This document shows, piece by piece, positions 45,723-57,253 of a DNA stretch of 64,000 nucleotides; position 1 is the first letter of the stretch, and the number at the start of each line of letters is the position of its first letter. The notes below the pieces were generated by a model. The model had not been told where the DNA came from, made no database searches, and was given only the letters and a program-made list of their open reading frames with translations. A program made the position numbers and the translations under genes. The stretch is taken from positions 85,606,047 to 85,670,046 of the forward strand of contig JAYGXS010000002.1 in NCBI GenBank assembly GCA_036362985.1, read 5' to 3'. This DNA comes from Ligula intestinalis. Its lineage: Eukaryota; Platyhelminthes; Cestoda; Diphyllobothriidea; Diphyllobothriidae.

Positions 45723-45752
45723 GCGAGATTTTTCACAATTGGGTCATCTTCT

Positions 45753-45786
45753 GAGCTTTTGAGCTCTTGCAGGAGTCCATTGTCAG
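45753..45786 (-). ncRNA. Hammerhead ribozyme relic (PLE-C)
   Basis: CTGACAA-T, GGACTC-CTGCAA-GAGCTC, AAAA, GCTC. Two invariant purines are changed. Helix III AGCT is kept. Confidence 0.5.
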
Positions 45787-45859
45787 GGTTAGAAGTGTAA
45801 AAGAAAAACAGGCGACAGTTACAAGAGGCAGGATCCAATCAACCATTATAAGAGGGGGT

Positions 45860-46851
45860 AAGGGAACAGTTGACCACCAGTGCCTTGAGTTTGGAGATGC
45901 CTGCGTAGGGCGAAAAATGTGGGCGCTAGCTCGAAACATTGGTTGACTGAGTTCTCATCCGAGTCCCAGGCTTCAATTAGTTATCTTTCTGTCTTACTGC
46001 CGGTGTGGGCAATCATCCTCCCAGCTGCAAATTTGAACTAGAGAACGGTCTCATAGAGGTAGGCAGACACTTACAAAAGTGCATCATCCTATTGTACAGC
46101 CAGATTATGTTTGTGTATGCTCAAACCAAGCATGCGTCTTGTCTGTCCCATGTTAGTTAGGTGAGAGTTTAGACATGGTATGCGATAAACTACGTGTGAC
46201 TGCTCACTGGGATTTAATCGGTCCTTGATTCTCATGACCTGGCTGCGCATGGAAGCATTTGGATGATCTGAAATTCTGATGATTTGTTTCGTGGCAATGC
46301 GCGCAGTCGTTTCCAAAACATACTTTTGTGTATGGCAGGAATACTATATCGTACGGGTTGGTTCTGGTTGGGTCTGAAGAAGGCGAGCACGTAAGCATCG
46401 GCTATGAGAAGCTGTGTGGTGTTCGTTATCTTCTTGAAGACCGTTTTTTTATTCCTTGCCGTTGCAAGCACGCATGGCGAGTACGCAAGGGAAGGGTAGC
46501 TGCTGATCCTTTTCTTTTTTCCTCATAACATGTTATAGCTGGAAAGTTCGGGTTTGGGAGATCAGGCGAACTCTGTAGCATCTTTCTTTTGACAAGAAGA
46601 AACATGCCGTCAACGTAAAGGTACCAGAAGATCAGTGGCTCTTGGGTGAATACAATCTTTTATAGCTCTTGTAAGACCAATTCTACTATGATACCGGAGG
46701 TTGGAGAGCCCATCGGAGTTCCCTTGATCTGTTCATAAGTCGCTCCTGCGAAGGTGACGTAGGTCTTTTGGCAAAATTGGAACAGCTTCAAAAGGTGTTC
46801 AATTTTGGGTGGATACTGCAAAAGGCTCAGTAGCTGGTGATTCTTACACAT
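45860..46851 (-). pseudogene. PLE-C reverse transcriptase/GIY-YIG, multiply broken
   Basis: Minus frames in order: KIEHLLKLFQFCQKTY, TYEQIKGTPMGSPTSG (RT), a stop, FWYLYVDGMFLLVK (catalytic YVDD changed to YVDG), a deletion, then ETTARIATKQIIRIS, RSQVMRIKDRLNPSEQSHVV, YRIPC, MGQTRRMLGLSIHKHNLAVQ, a stop, and RMIAHTGSKTER, LIEAWDSDENSVN, LRRHLQ. That is a Penelope enzyme from the palm to the end of the endonuclease, with at least four stops or frameshifts. The lost second Asp would inactivate RT even if repaired elsewhere. Confidence 0.8.
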
Positions 46852-47034
46852 TGATGTGTTTACTTACTTTACGAACAAGATGGTGACGGTATCTGCCCAG
46901 GCCATGGGAACAGTCGTTGTATCAAACATTTTTTACCCTTGAGGATACCTACTCGAATGCAATCTTAACCCAGTGCTTGCTTGCTTTGCAGCTGTTGGGT
47001 TGTAGCCAAAGGCGCCTGAACATCTTCAGTCGGA

Positions 47035-47630
47035 TGGCGATCGAACGTATCGAGCCGGATGTATCCGGATTTGCGGCAAAATTTGCATTCCACCGGAAGT
47101 CATTTTGCGACACTGTGTAAGCGTACCCTGATTGTGTCCGATCGCTGCGACAGACACATTATGGACACTAGTCATTACCAACATCCGGTAAATTCTCCAC
47201 ATAGTCAATTGACTGAAGCGATGACGAGAATTTATTTCGCATAGTTGGGACCACCCAATAGCGAGCGGTCCACAAGGCATCAGCCAGTCGGTCCGTTCAT
47301 GCGGAGATAAAGGAATCGCTTACTTGTATCTCCTCCCAAGTCGCCTATAGAATATACTTCCGGTGAAATCAGTGGCTTTTTTTTCATTACGGCAACGCAC
47401 AAAGTCGATCAAAAGAAACCTCATGATAGTGATAGTCAATCACCGTCGTATTTATTAAGTCGTCATGGCAACTAAATAGTGTATGATGTAAGTTGTGGAT
47501 ATTATCACACAAGGCAAATGGAGAAGCCAGGTTGACTTCTAATGTCGGCAACAGGCTCAATGGTGTTGCCTTACATGGAACTGAACGAGCCTATTTTAAC
47601 CAACATAGCGGCCGTTTCGTGTTGAATGTC
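47035..47630 (+). repeat. Repeat family R3, copy 1
   Basis: Collinear with 51055-51640: GCGGCAAAATTTGCAT, AAGTCATTTTGCGACACT, GAGAATTTATTT, CTCCCAAGT, and later a block with TTTTAACCAACAT. About 590 bases, no conserved frame. Confidence 0.6.
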
Positions 47631-48049
47631 TGAATAGCAGGAAGTCGAATTTAGATGTAGGTAATCGCCAGATAATTTATTATACTGAACTTAATAAGAC
47701 TTTAACAATGCCACTAACGGTTTCGCACTGCACACCGGCTAACACCTGGTCTCATCTGTATATTAGGTTTGCGTTTTCCTGATATAATAACTGTCCACGA
47801 CTTTGTGATGGTCACAGATCCTGATATGCATCGGGGTGGCCTATTCGTCATTTTAAATGGCCCACTTTCATGTATGCTTTACATTCAACGGTGTAGCTTA
47901 GTTCAAATTAAATATATCCAAACAAACCGCGAAAATAATCTGTGAAAGCGATAGATGTCACAAATGTAACATCCGCCTGATTACTGTAAGTGGGTGAGCT
48001 GCCGTACTGACTGGAGTTATTACTGACACCATCAGTACCTGATATCATA
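47631..48049. other. Unassigned
   Basis: No recognisable feature. Confidence 0.3.
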
Positions 48050-48555
48050 GTGCTCATCGATTAACGTTTACCCAATCGATAACGGAAATCATCTGCCCCG
48101 CTCTTGCTGGGGCCTCTACAGAGGCCCTGACAGCCGTAGGAGCTGGTAGTCTACGCTGATAATATTAATGGCCAAGGCAAGGGAGAATAGAATGAACATT
48201 AATGGCTTATTAGCCGTCGTTAGCCAGTCATATCCAAACCCGATTGGCGCCCCACCCAAGCCTCGAACTCGCAAACACTTTGATCAGAGTCAAACGTCCT
48301 AATTATTGAGCCACCAGCTCGTTGTCTTGCCGGATTAGGTAGAGGGATCTTGACACTCATTGATGAATATTCACCCAACCGCTTACAGACTTCGTCTGTC
48401 CCGCTCTGCCTGGGGGCTCTAAAGAGGCCCTGACAGCCGTAGTAACTGGAAGTTTAGGCACACAGTATTAATAGCAAAGCAAGGGAGACAAGGGTATGAC
48501 TGGCTGACGGTGGCTAATAGGCCAGAAATGGTCACTTTACTCTCCCTTGTCTTTG
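48050..48555 (-). mobile_element. SM-alpha-like SINE2, subfamily b, tandem pair
   Basis: GAGGCCCTGACAGCCGTAG occurs at 48121 and 48424, a 303-base period. In minus orientation the unit has a tRNA-like head (box A-like GTGGCTCAATAATTAGG and box B-like GAGTTCGAGGCTT, 48265-48320), a hammerhead-like core (GGCTAATAAGCC near 48209-48220) and a tail with AGAGGCCCCAGC. In the second unit the core lies in the opposite orientation (48503-48535). Confidence 0.65.
48498..48540 (+). ncRNA. Hammerhead-like core in SINE2b, plus orientation
   Basis: CTGACGG-T, GGCTAATAGGCC, A, GAAA, TGGTCAC, with GGGAGA before and TCTCCC after that can close helix I. One core base is changed (A to G). Stem II is nearly the same as in the intact ribozymes at 1212-1473. 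Confidence 0.5.
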
Positions 48556-48844
48556 CCGGTACTACTGTTTATCTTAGTGCTGTTTAAGCCGTGATCTTAT
48601 GGTACCTTGTGCTACGCGCCTTTTCAAAATATACGCTTCCCAGTAGTTTGTTCGCGATAAATACTCACGTTTTATTCTTAAGTACACAGTTTTTGCTACT
48701 TCTGAGCAGATTAACTTGCATATCTAAAATTTGGAAGCCATTTTTGACACGAACTCATAACGCATGCAAATATGAAGCTAGTGTAATTAGCAGTTCTGGA
48801 ATTCGATGGAAAGTAAGCTCCTTGGTATAAAGGAAAATGACGCG

Positions 48845-49512
48845 AGCTGTGGAACGGCAAGTGTATGGTTCTCAACTTTCGGCTTGACAAAAGAGGCCAT
48901 CATCGGAGAAAATGAGAAAGCAGCAAGAATGGGGGACGTGGTGGCACCTGTGATTCGTCCATGCTCACGACAATTCATCTGTCCCCCCTGCGCGCGTCAT
49001 AGGTGTTATGATGTGGGACCTCGGCACCGCGCCCTGCGTCCATAGCGTGGCAGTCTGCCTGCTTGGACAGGAGCTGGGCCGTGGTTTCTGGTCTCGAGCG
49101 CGGATAGCAAAATAAAAGGGCGGTATATCCATATGCCTGTTGGTGGAGTGAGAGTCTAAGAACCAGGCCTCCAGTAGTTCTCGCGAGATAAGTAATCGTC
49201 CTGCCTATCCTGTTTAATGGCTAGAGCAGCCACGACATAGCACATAGCTCCAGTGAGTCTTTTTTGCATAAACAGTGAACGCATGGTAGCTGCCAGGAGA
49301 TGAGCGATACCCACACCATGCTCTGCAGTGATAGGTTTGGTTGCTTCTGGCACATTTTATGGACAGTAGAGGTACCAAAGCGTTGGTGGCCCTCCTTCCT
49401 TTGTTGCCAGTGAGCGAGTACAGAGGTAGTGCCTGACGAAGCTGTTCGGGTATCCATTCCTAGCCAAATGGCCTCAAAAAATGTCGTTGTTCTTGCACTC
49501 GACTTTGGTCCC
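48845..49512 (-). mobile_element. PLE-E 3' half with ribozyme relic
   Basis: Leftward: coding relic, a GC-rich 3' UTR, and at 48906-48874 CCGATGA-T, GGCCTC ... AAGCC, GAAA, GTTG. The left flank (CTGTGGAACGGCAAG) matches the PLE-E arm at 33748. Two positions in the ribozyme are mutated. Confidence 0.65.
49156..49510 (-). pseudogene. PLE-E RT thumb to endonuclease linker
   Basis: Minus frame: ARNGYPNSFVRHYL (compare ANGYPKSFVKNCL in PLE-B), WYLYCP, a TAA, NVPEATKPITAEHGVGIAHL, AATMRSLFMQKRLTGA. This is the segment between RT thumb and GIY-YIG. The endonuclease itself is lost. Confidence 0.7.
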
Positions 49513-50735
49513 TGATTTATGTTCTTGATTAAGACTCACTTTGCAAGGCAGAGAATGCAGGAAAGTCATAAAATAAAGCTACTTGTTCGTAAAATCGCAG
49601 TGGCATCATTGGAGTTTACGGAATTGTGTACACATTTAATTGCCCTAAGTTTAGAAATATATAAGTATGTGAATGGAAATATGAAGTTCGATAGAGGGCT
49701 TTTAAGCTAGGGATGAGCGTTTAGGTTTGGCACTTGGGCTTTAAGATTTCGGCATAAGGCAAAGGCAAACGATTTACCCCCATTACTAACTCCAAGGGCC
49801 GAACATACCAAGTTAGCCTTACTCATATTTCTAACTACTATCTCAAATGTATAACCCAAAAACGAACCCTAATTACCAAGCCAAATTACTAACCGCAACA
49901 GAAAAACTCTTAGCTCCAGCCGGAAGCCGAAGTCCACCTCTCCTGGCCGTAGCTCTAACCATACAACCGCAGTGATCTTATCCCATACCTAGGCCTACAT
50001 GTCTAGCCTAACACCACCTAAATCTAAATGCATATCCCCTGTTCGCGAAATCATGTTATTTGAAAATCTGCAACCGAACACCAGTTCATCCTTGCGATAG
50101 CTGTCCAAGAGAATACAAGCCATGGCCATTGTGAGTCAGCAAATCGTTTCAAGTGGGGCTGCAAGAACCTTCGTTACCACTTAATATTCTAAATTTTGGA
50201 TGGTTTATTGGTTTTCGCTTTTGTAAACAGAACTGCAGTTATTGATAAAAGTGAACTTCTTAGCAATTACTCCGTCAGTAGAAGAAACATTCGTGATGTT
50301 GCTGCATTCTAGGCAAAAATGCGCTGCTCAATTGCTTTGCAGTTTTTACTGACGACCGTGCATATGATGGCGGGGGACGAAAATAGAAAAAAAGGTTAAT
50401 TTTACCTTGGATAAATAAATTCAAAAAAATTGTTCGTATAATTAAGGAATCGGTTAGTTGTAGAACACTTCATGCCTTTTGCGGTATTGCAAAACAACCT
50501 TCGTTTTCCTTGCAGGCAGTAGTTAATTACGTTTATCAATGAAGTAATGCAAAACACTAACAGGGGTTATTCGTCATATTACTCTCACCGATACACTTGA
50601 CCGAAACCACTGGCCGTATTTGAAAATTTTTCTACAGCTATAAACTCTGGTTTTTAATGCAGCATACCAGCCGGCTTATAGTAACGCCATTGATTATCTG
50701 TTATACATATAGTTGAACATACGCAGGGCAGCTCA
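49513..50735. other. AT-rich sequence, nothing assigned
   Basis: No feature recognised. Confidence 0.4.
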
Positions 50736-53060
50736 TTTAAAAAAAGTGAAGGATAGAATTGTGACCATCTCGTGTAAGAATGTGAACACAAACAAAGTTG
50801 ACTTCGTCAGTTTGACCTCCCATGACGAGGTCTATCGTGTGTGCCCAGAGACTGTATTGCGCAGAAATCAGTTTATAGAGAGTGTAGACTTTTACAGCAT
50901 CAATTACTCTTGTTTTGTTCCTCCCCTCTCACCCAAATGAGTCAAATATCAAGACAAGGTAAAAAATGGAGGCAGAATCGGGCCTGGTGAATAGGAAAAA
51001 AAACGGCCTCTCGACAGTTCAACGATGCCCACCACGAGCTTCAGAGAAACAGCAATCAAACATATCGCGCCAGATGCATCCGGAATCCTGGCAAAATTTG
51101 CATACCACCAGAAGTCATTTTGCGACACTATTTAAGTGAAGCCTGATTGTCTCTAATCGCTGAGACAGACAGGGTGTGAACATTATTAATCACTAACATC
51201 CAATAAATTTTACGCATAGTCCCTGAGCCGAAGTGACACCGAGAATTTATTTGGCATATTTAGGGCCTTCAAACGGCGAGCAGTTTTTGAGACAGTAGCC
51301 AGTCAGTTAATTTACACGGGGTTTAAACAACTGTAAACTATTTTCTTCTCCCAAGTATCCTAGAGGGTATACTCTCAGTGAAAACAATGACAGTTGTCAC
51401 TTGTAGCAGTACAACAACGTGAATTTTGTCGGCCAACCCAAAGCTCGTGATAGGGGTAGGAGCATGGCATCGTCCACCATTGTATTCATCGATTACGTGT
51501 GGCCGTTTAATAGCATGTGATTAAGTATTATCGCAAAAGGCCAAAGCTAGGGCCATTTTAATTACTTATTTCGGCACAACGCATGATGTCGGTGTGTAGC
51601 ATCAAAATGAATCAGGTCATTTTGACCAGCATTTTGCCCACTTTGTTTTAAGGCTACTAGAAAATCAGGGGCCTAAATGTTTGCTGCGAAGTCGGTTTAA
51701 GGTGTATTTTAAAAAGACCTTAACAGTGAAGTTGATAAAATTGTTAACGCTGTTGACCTCGTCCTTTCGAGCCTCAAAGAGGAGGTCTGCCATGTGCACC
51801 AAGAGACTGCCCTGCGAAAATATCAGTTTATAGGGAGTGCAGACTTTCACCTTATCAGTTATCCTTTTTCATCCCCTCCTCCCTCCTTTAGATAAGTCAT
51901 GTGTCTAGACAACGTCAAAAAACCGGAGGCGGCATTGAGCTTAGCGACTGGATAAAGAAAACTGCCTGTCAAATTCTCGACCGTTGCCCTCGGCGATGTC
52001 CACCACTATCTTCAGCAAGCTGCATGCATACGCGGTGACTACCACCGAATCTACTCCACTTTATGACCACTCTCACACCTGAACCCGATGCGAAGATAAA
52101 AGTCGAGAAGACTGGAGATGGGGAGGGCGCAGGCACCACCAACACCCAATGCGCGCGCCAACAGCATAGCTCGCTAGGGGGGAAGTAGACTGGGGAATCG
52201 AGGTGGAAGTGGCCGTACTTATCGTAGTTGCAGTAGTGGTGGTAGGACAATACTTCTAATAGTACACGTACAAATTGTGCTAGAATAGCGTCGAACTGCT
52301 GATAATACTACTACTACTACTACTACTGCTACTACTACTACTACTACTACTACATCTACTACTACTACTACTACTTCTACTACTACTACGACTTCTACTA
52401 CTACTACTACTACCACCAAGAATTGTGCTTTCAGTAACATTACTAACAATACAAAGCCTAGTAAACTGAAAGTCCTGTTCTTACCTGAACGGTAGCCTGA
52501 CCGTTGCTCTCGACGATGTCCATCACGAGCTTCAGCAATCTGAAGGCATACGCGGTGACCATAGTTGGATAGTTGACCCGTTGGATCTACCCCACTCCTT
52601 TACCACTCCTACCCCGAGTATCGGTGTCAAGGCTGGAGTCGAGAATACCGGAGATGAGTGAGGGCACAGGCGGTGTGCGTGAAACACACTCGAATATGTG
52701 CCGCAACAATACCACCCAGTTAGGTAGGCTCCTGCGTGGGAGCACCATAAAGGCCACATTAAGAAGGAACCGTTGCAGCCTGACTCTCAGCTCGCAGTAA
52801 GCTATTCCACACAAAAAGACACACTGTGCTGATTGCGGTGTCCGATTTCTCCCATCAGTTGGCAAGCCTCCGAGCCACGGCTTCAGGCACATCAGATTGT
52901 TTTTACTGAGGCAAGGAATGCGCTGAGTGTCGCCCTCACTGTCTCGCACAACGCCAGCATCAAGGCACCACCTGGTTGATTGGTCGCCTAATGGGGGATG
53001 GGCACATTGGCTGACAGTGCCGGCAGACCCGTCTACGTGCGCCACAGCTTGACCTAGCCC
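50736..53060 (+). repeat. Composite of R and R3 repeats
   Basis: Order: R-related block 50736-51054, R3 copy 2 51055-51640, R block 51690-52195 (same start as 50736), microsatellite 52305-52425, full R copy 52490-53060. GAAGGCATACGCGGTGACCA (52542) and GCATGCATACGCGGTGAC (52022) are the same point in two R copies. The 163-codon minus frame 52587-53078 lies inside R and is not conserved intact in the copy at 27.9 kb. Confidence 0.6.
52305..52425. repeat. (TAC)n microsatellite
   Basis: About 120 bases of TAC/TTC/TGC triplets, almost all TAC. On the minus strand it would read as poly-Val, which explains a valine-rich frame. Confidence 0.9.
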
Positions 53061-54244
53061 ATTGACGCACACACACACAAGTATACACCTAACCAGGGAA
53101 TCAGAAGGAGCCCGCCCCCTTCACTCCCATTTTACACAGAATATACACTGAGCTGATGGTGTGTCTAGTAATGCGTCAGTTGGCTGCGCAGGAAAGGAAA
53201 AAAGCCGAAGATGAGCAATTTAGAGCAGATTTCGCGGGGAATAAACCCGTATTTTTTCCAAAAACCTGAAGGAAGTGACTCGGAGAGTCATGAGGCCACA
53301 ATAAGAGGAGAAAATTATAGCAGCATGAAATTCCAGGACCAAATCACGCAATGCCCCCGTTACTCTCCAGCTTTCTACGCCATATCTTCTAGCCTATTCA
53401 GGAGAGTGCCACTTTACTTATAGTGAAGTATACGCACTTAATGCCGACGAACGCAAACAGCTAAGTTAACCTTACTTTTCGATTACCTAGCACAAGCACA
53501 AGTAAATTATGTATCTCGGTCAAATATTTGGTGCGCGGGTAAGGCGGGTAAGGTTGTCGAACCGTCGTGCGAAACAAGACCTGCTATCTTGCGCAACATG
53601 CCAGAGGATGACATGGGAGGCGGCGACTCACGATTGACCTGCGTGCCAGTCGTGGATGCGGTGACTTGTGCGTAGAATTTCTGCAGGTTTCCGACGACTT
53701 GCACTGTTTCGATTGCAATCCCTCCTACCTCACCCACTTGCGCCCTCTGTTAAGACAGAGTCAAGAAGAGCCCGGACGACATCTGACACACCTGGCCGGT
53801 GTTGTAAGAGTCCGCACCCATATGTATCACTCCAGCTACACAGATACGCACTAATAATGAAAAGACTTGCGTTGACAGATTTCTGGCCATGAGATTTGGT
53901 GCGTTGTGATAGTTTCAATTCTGCCATATTTATTGTGACGGAAGTTTGACTGATACGCCGGTCGCATTTTCTCCCATGTAAAAGTTGACTTCAGAAGCCT
54001 ACTAGTCAGGTGATGCTTGCATTTGGGGCTTCAGTTGAGAGAGCCGCAGGAGCCTATGCCACATACGGCCTGCTTGGGCATCTGATGTTTCTCGCAGACA
54101 GTAGTAGTGCACGCTGATTGCATTTAGCGGCAGAGATAGAGGGGTTTCTATAATTTTGTAAACTGCTATACAGTAGATAGTATATCTGACATAATGTGAT
54201 GAACAAAATTTCAGTTGGGGATTTAAGGCACATTTGAGGTTTTA
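53061..54244. other. Mostly unassigned
   Basis: 53150-53190 (AGCTGATGG, GCGTCAGTTGGC) resembles a short piece of family R. The 53500-53930 part has modest GC and open frames on both strands but no motif. Confidence 0.3.
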
Positions 54245-55662
54245 TATTCTGTCAAGCTGTATGCAAATGATGTCCTAACATTTTTCACCTATAGAGCAGA
54301 ATGAATGAATAGAAACACTTGGAATGGTACGGAAAGAAGATTATTAGTTTTCTGCATTAGTTTTCCTAGAACAGATTGTGGAAGTAAACTTATATACTGA
54401 GAACTGCTGCGCTTTCCATAGAAGCGTGAGTTCTATCATTTTTAACAGAATATCTATCCCTTATTTTCAGCGCAGTCCGAGATCTAGTCCCATGTTTATC
54501 TTTAAGTTATCTTCAAAAAACGCAAAATATAGAAATACTCGACGCCGAAATATTTAACTAAAGCGCCTTGTTCAAAAGATTACTTTAGGAAGAAAGCTTT
54601 TTAAATTAATCTTAGGCACATTCACTCGCAACTTTTCTTAGTGGCGTTCATATTTATGAGCCATGAGTTGACATGTTTGGGTGATTCTAAAATCGTGATC
54701 CAAACAGACAGCTGCATACGAAAAAATGTTTCAAAACTCGTTATTTATGTAAATACTGCTTCGAGGTATCTGACTTTTAAGGTTTCAGTAAGCGCGTAGA
54801 ACGTAATTCTTATTTATGGCCAATCGACTGGAGCCAATACTTCTCGTAAATTGTTACTCATCCTTCCAAGAAGGAACTGAAGCTCATCATAATTGAAATC
54901 CCATAATAATTACAAATATATATGGAAACGACGATGGCTTCTCGTGTGGAGCATAAAGCTCAGAATAAAACCACCATTCCAGAGATCGCTTATTCGTCTG
55001 TCTTGCAATAAGAAACTGGGGCACGCATATTCGCTTCTATTCGTAAGGAAATTTTTCTTAGTGTAAAAATGGTGTTTTTACGCTTGCACCTGACGGTTCC
55101 ATCTAAATGTATTCGGGACTGATCAGCATGTTCGCATGGAGCTTACGAAATATCACACGCCTGTGACATCCCAATCGGCAAGATCAAGCGGAAATCTAGT
55201 TGCTTTGGCATAACGTAATTCAAGGAGTGTATAAACGGAAGAAACAACTAGCAATTTGCGTGAAACCATGTTGGAATACATACTCCAACTTTGTCCTGTT
55301 TGTGAACAGCCAAACATTAAATTGTGCATAATATGAAAGTAAATTTTACGAAAGGAGTATTTTCCAACATTATTTTGCTTGTGCTGCTTTATTCACCGGG
55401 TGTTTTTTCTGAACAGGCTTCCCCACATTTAAAGCGTAAGTTGGCCTATAACGCCTGACTTTCACTTTTTCATAAGTTTTTCTGTTTTGCATAAAAGGTG
55501 GTATTTCTAAACTGTGTACTATAACTTTTAAAATCGCAATATGCCCTACTTTGAAGAACATCTTTATTGCTCTAAGACTCTGTGGATCGCAGCTTGGATT
55601 GTGTTTGCCCACCAGGTATTTTCTTGATATAATCATTGGATTTCATGAATTGGGCCACCTAG
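54245..55662 (+). repeat. Repeat family R2, copy 2, with ribozyme insertion
   Basis: Matches 42000-43335 on both sides of an extra segment at 54917-55043. It ends where the PLE-G left end begins. Confidence 0.65.
54917..55043 (+). mobile_element. Solo PLE-E ribozyme end inserted in R2
   Basis: The segment is absent from R2 copy 1, which reads AATAATTACAAA straight into the CTTAGTG block. It starts inside a hammerhead core (ACGACGA-T, GGCTTC-TCGTGT-GGAGCA, TAAA, GCTC) and ends with the same tail as 34011-34095. So it is a 5'-truncated copy of about 127 bases. Confidence 0.75.
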
Positions 55663-56575
55663 GTGCGTTAAGGGATTCAAAAGATAAAGATGCAACCGTT
55701 GGAATGTGACTTTTATTGGCCTTACGTTTCAGGATATCTCTCTCTTGAACCCGGAATCGGTGACAGTTACAGAAAAGGGTGAAAGGGGGAGGGGGCACAA
55801 TCGGTGCAGTATTTATAGGGCGTTGATGCCAGGCACGCACGCACGCACACATACCTACTACAGTTCGCAGTCCCCATGTCCATCGCTGGGGGGTCGCTGC
55901 TGATGCGATGCTTGCGTTCCGGTGCGTACCCGAGTCATTAATTGCCGCTACTACATCACTTGGACGGTAAATCAGGGCAAACGGCTACGCACGCAACTAT
56001 TTCGACAGTTTCATACGCAACCCAGGCGTGGAACAAAACGGCAGCAGGCCCAAATTTCGACGAGCGCTACCACTCGCGAATAACGTCTTGTATGGTGTTG
56101 GCTACCAGCTCGGAGTTGAAGCGTCACATCGACCAGAAGCACCCATCAGACGCCCAGGGGTGGTGTCAAAGGACCCGTTTCCACGTAAGGAAGCGTTAAA
56201 ACCCGTTCACCGAATCTGGTGCAGTTGCTGACAAGGCGATCTCATTAGCGAGACTGGAAAGCTACTGTGCATGTGCGTGGCCTAATATGCAACTGCATTG
56301 AGGGAGAAGGACAAAAATCCAAAATTACACTTCATGCGACAAGGCTTGTCCATACTTCTGGCTTTGATACCGCCGAGATTCATATATGGGCTGATACCTG
56401 CTTTATTTCAGGTTCTCTGGGCCTTAGTCAATTAATAGGTGCAGTAACCTCGCGGGAACATAATCCGTTCTGCGATTGTCCCTGGAAAAAATCACGGGTC
56501 ACGCGTGAAGGATTCGGACGACCAGCAGCCCTGATGGCAGTAAACCAAATTGCCGAATAACTGTTACGCCAGGAA
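55663..56575 (+). mobile_element. PLE-G with inverted left end
   Basis: 55663-55760 read on the minus strand looks like a PLE 3' end (GAAACGT before GGCCAATAAAAGTC). It is followed by a GC-rich stretch and then, on the plus strand, the PLE C-terminal coding region. I found no ribozyme at the right end. Confidence 0.55.
55990..56480 (+). pseudogene. PLE-G linker and GIY-YIG fragment, frameshifted
   Basis: Plus frame from 56028: YGVGYQLGVEASHRPEAPIR, RPGVVSKDPFPRKEALKPVH, RIWCSC, a stop, then ETGKL; after a frameshift LHATRLVHTSGFDTAEIH. It agrees with the Penelope plan of ...AHRPEATIR...KDPLP...YRIWCSC...GETGRL...GHTFDF. Two or more lesions. Confidence 0.7.
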
Positions 56576-57253
56576 CCGACAATGGTGATGTAATCACGAC
56601 CATTAACGACTCAGGTTCGGATCAAAAGGCGACTATCGCATCAGCTAGGCATCCATGTAATGAACGCGTGAAATTAATCAAGCCTTACTTTAGAATCACG
56701 CAAAAAACTTTTTAGTTTCAGGAAGGGGATGAGCTTACCAGCAAGACCTTCACCTCCGTTTAACTAATACCTGCTTGCTCACAATTTTGTGAAACCTAAT
56801 ATTTATAGCGTTAGACGGAAACACGATTTCTGTGCTGATAGCGTTATCATCCGGCTACTTTATACCCTTCTTTCAGTGTTCCTTGGCTAAGTGGAAGCCT
56901 CTGTTCTGGCTAAAGCACTGTAAGTCTGTGACAGCACTTAAGAAAGGAATTATTTTTTTCTCGCTGGGCTTGAGCAATCTGAAGGTAAGTCACTACTTAA
57001 AAATTCTCTACGGTAGTACGCACTCAGCACAATAGTAAAAACTAAGAGTGCTCTCTACAGCATAAGACAACAAAAGTTTAATCGTGGTTTCTCCTTCAGT
57101 GTGGTTGTTTTGCTCGAACATCAATGTCCGAAGAACTTAGCCCCGACGCACGGCTGACAGATAATTATTCGGCCGAGATTTAAGGTGCCTCTAAGCGCAC
57201 CGTAGGTTCCAGCAAAATTCAATTGTGCCGCATATATTTCCTATTCTAATTTT
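56576..57253. other. Unassigned
   Basis: No recognisable feature. Confidence 0.3.

Larger units (their letters stand above)
45264..45748. mobile_element. SINE1 cluster: tandem minus unit and a plus unit
   Basis: A full minus-strand unit (45275-45560), the start of the next one at 45565-45600 (GGTTTGGCAGATTTGCTT repeats at about 283 bases distance), then a plus-strand head at 45642. Matches the tandem unit at 20641-20985. The plus unit's tail is cut at about 45746 by the 3' end of PLE-C. Confidence 0.7.
45742..46860 (-). mobile_element. PLE-C copy with RT and GIY-YIG relics
   Basis: Minus-strand order: RT motif, catalytic box, linker, GIY-YIG, 3' UTR, ribozyme relic (45786-45753). Its 3' end joins the tail of a SINE1, which suggests insertion into that SINE. 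Same family as 7611-8262. Confidence 0.75.

Noticed and set aside
52219..52449. Valine-rich minus frame
   Set aside because: It is the reading of a (TAC)n microsatellite.
52587..53078. 163-codon minus-strand frame
   Set aside because: It lies inside repeat family R; the copy at 27.9 kb shares parts of it but with breaks, so it is not a conserved protein.
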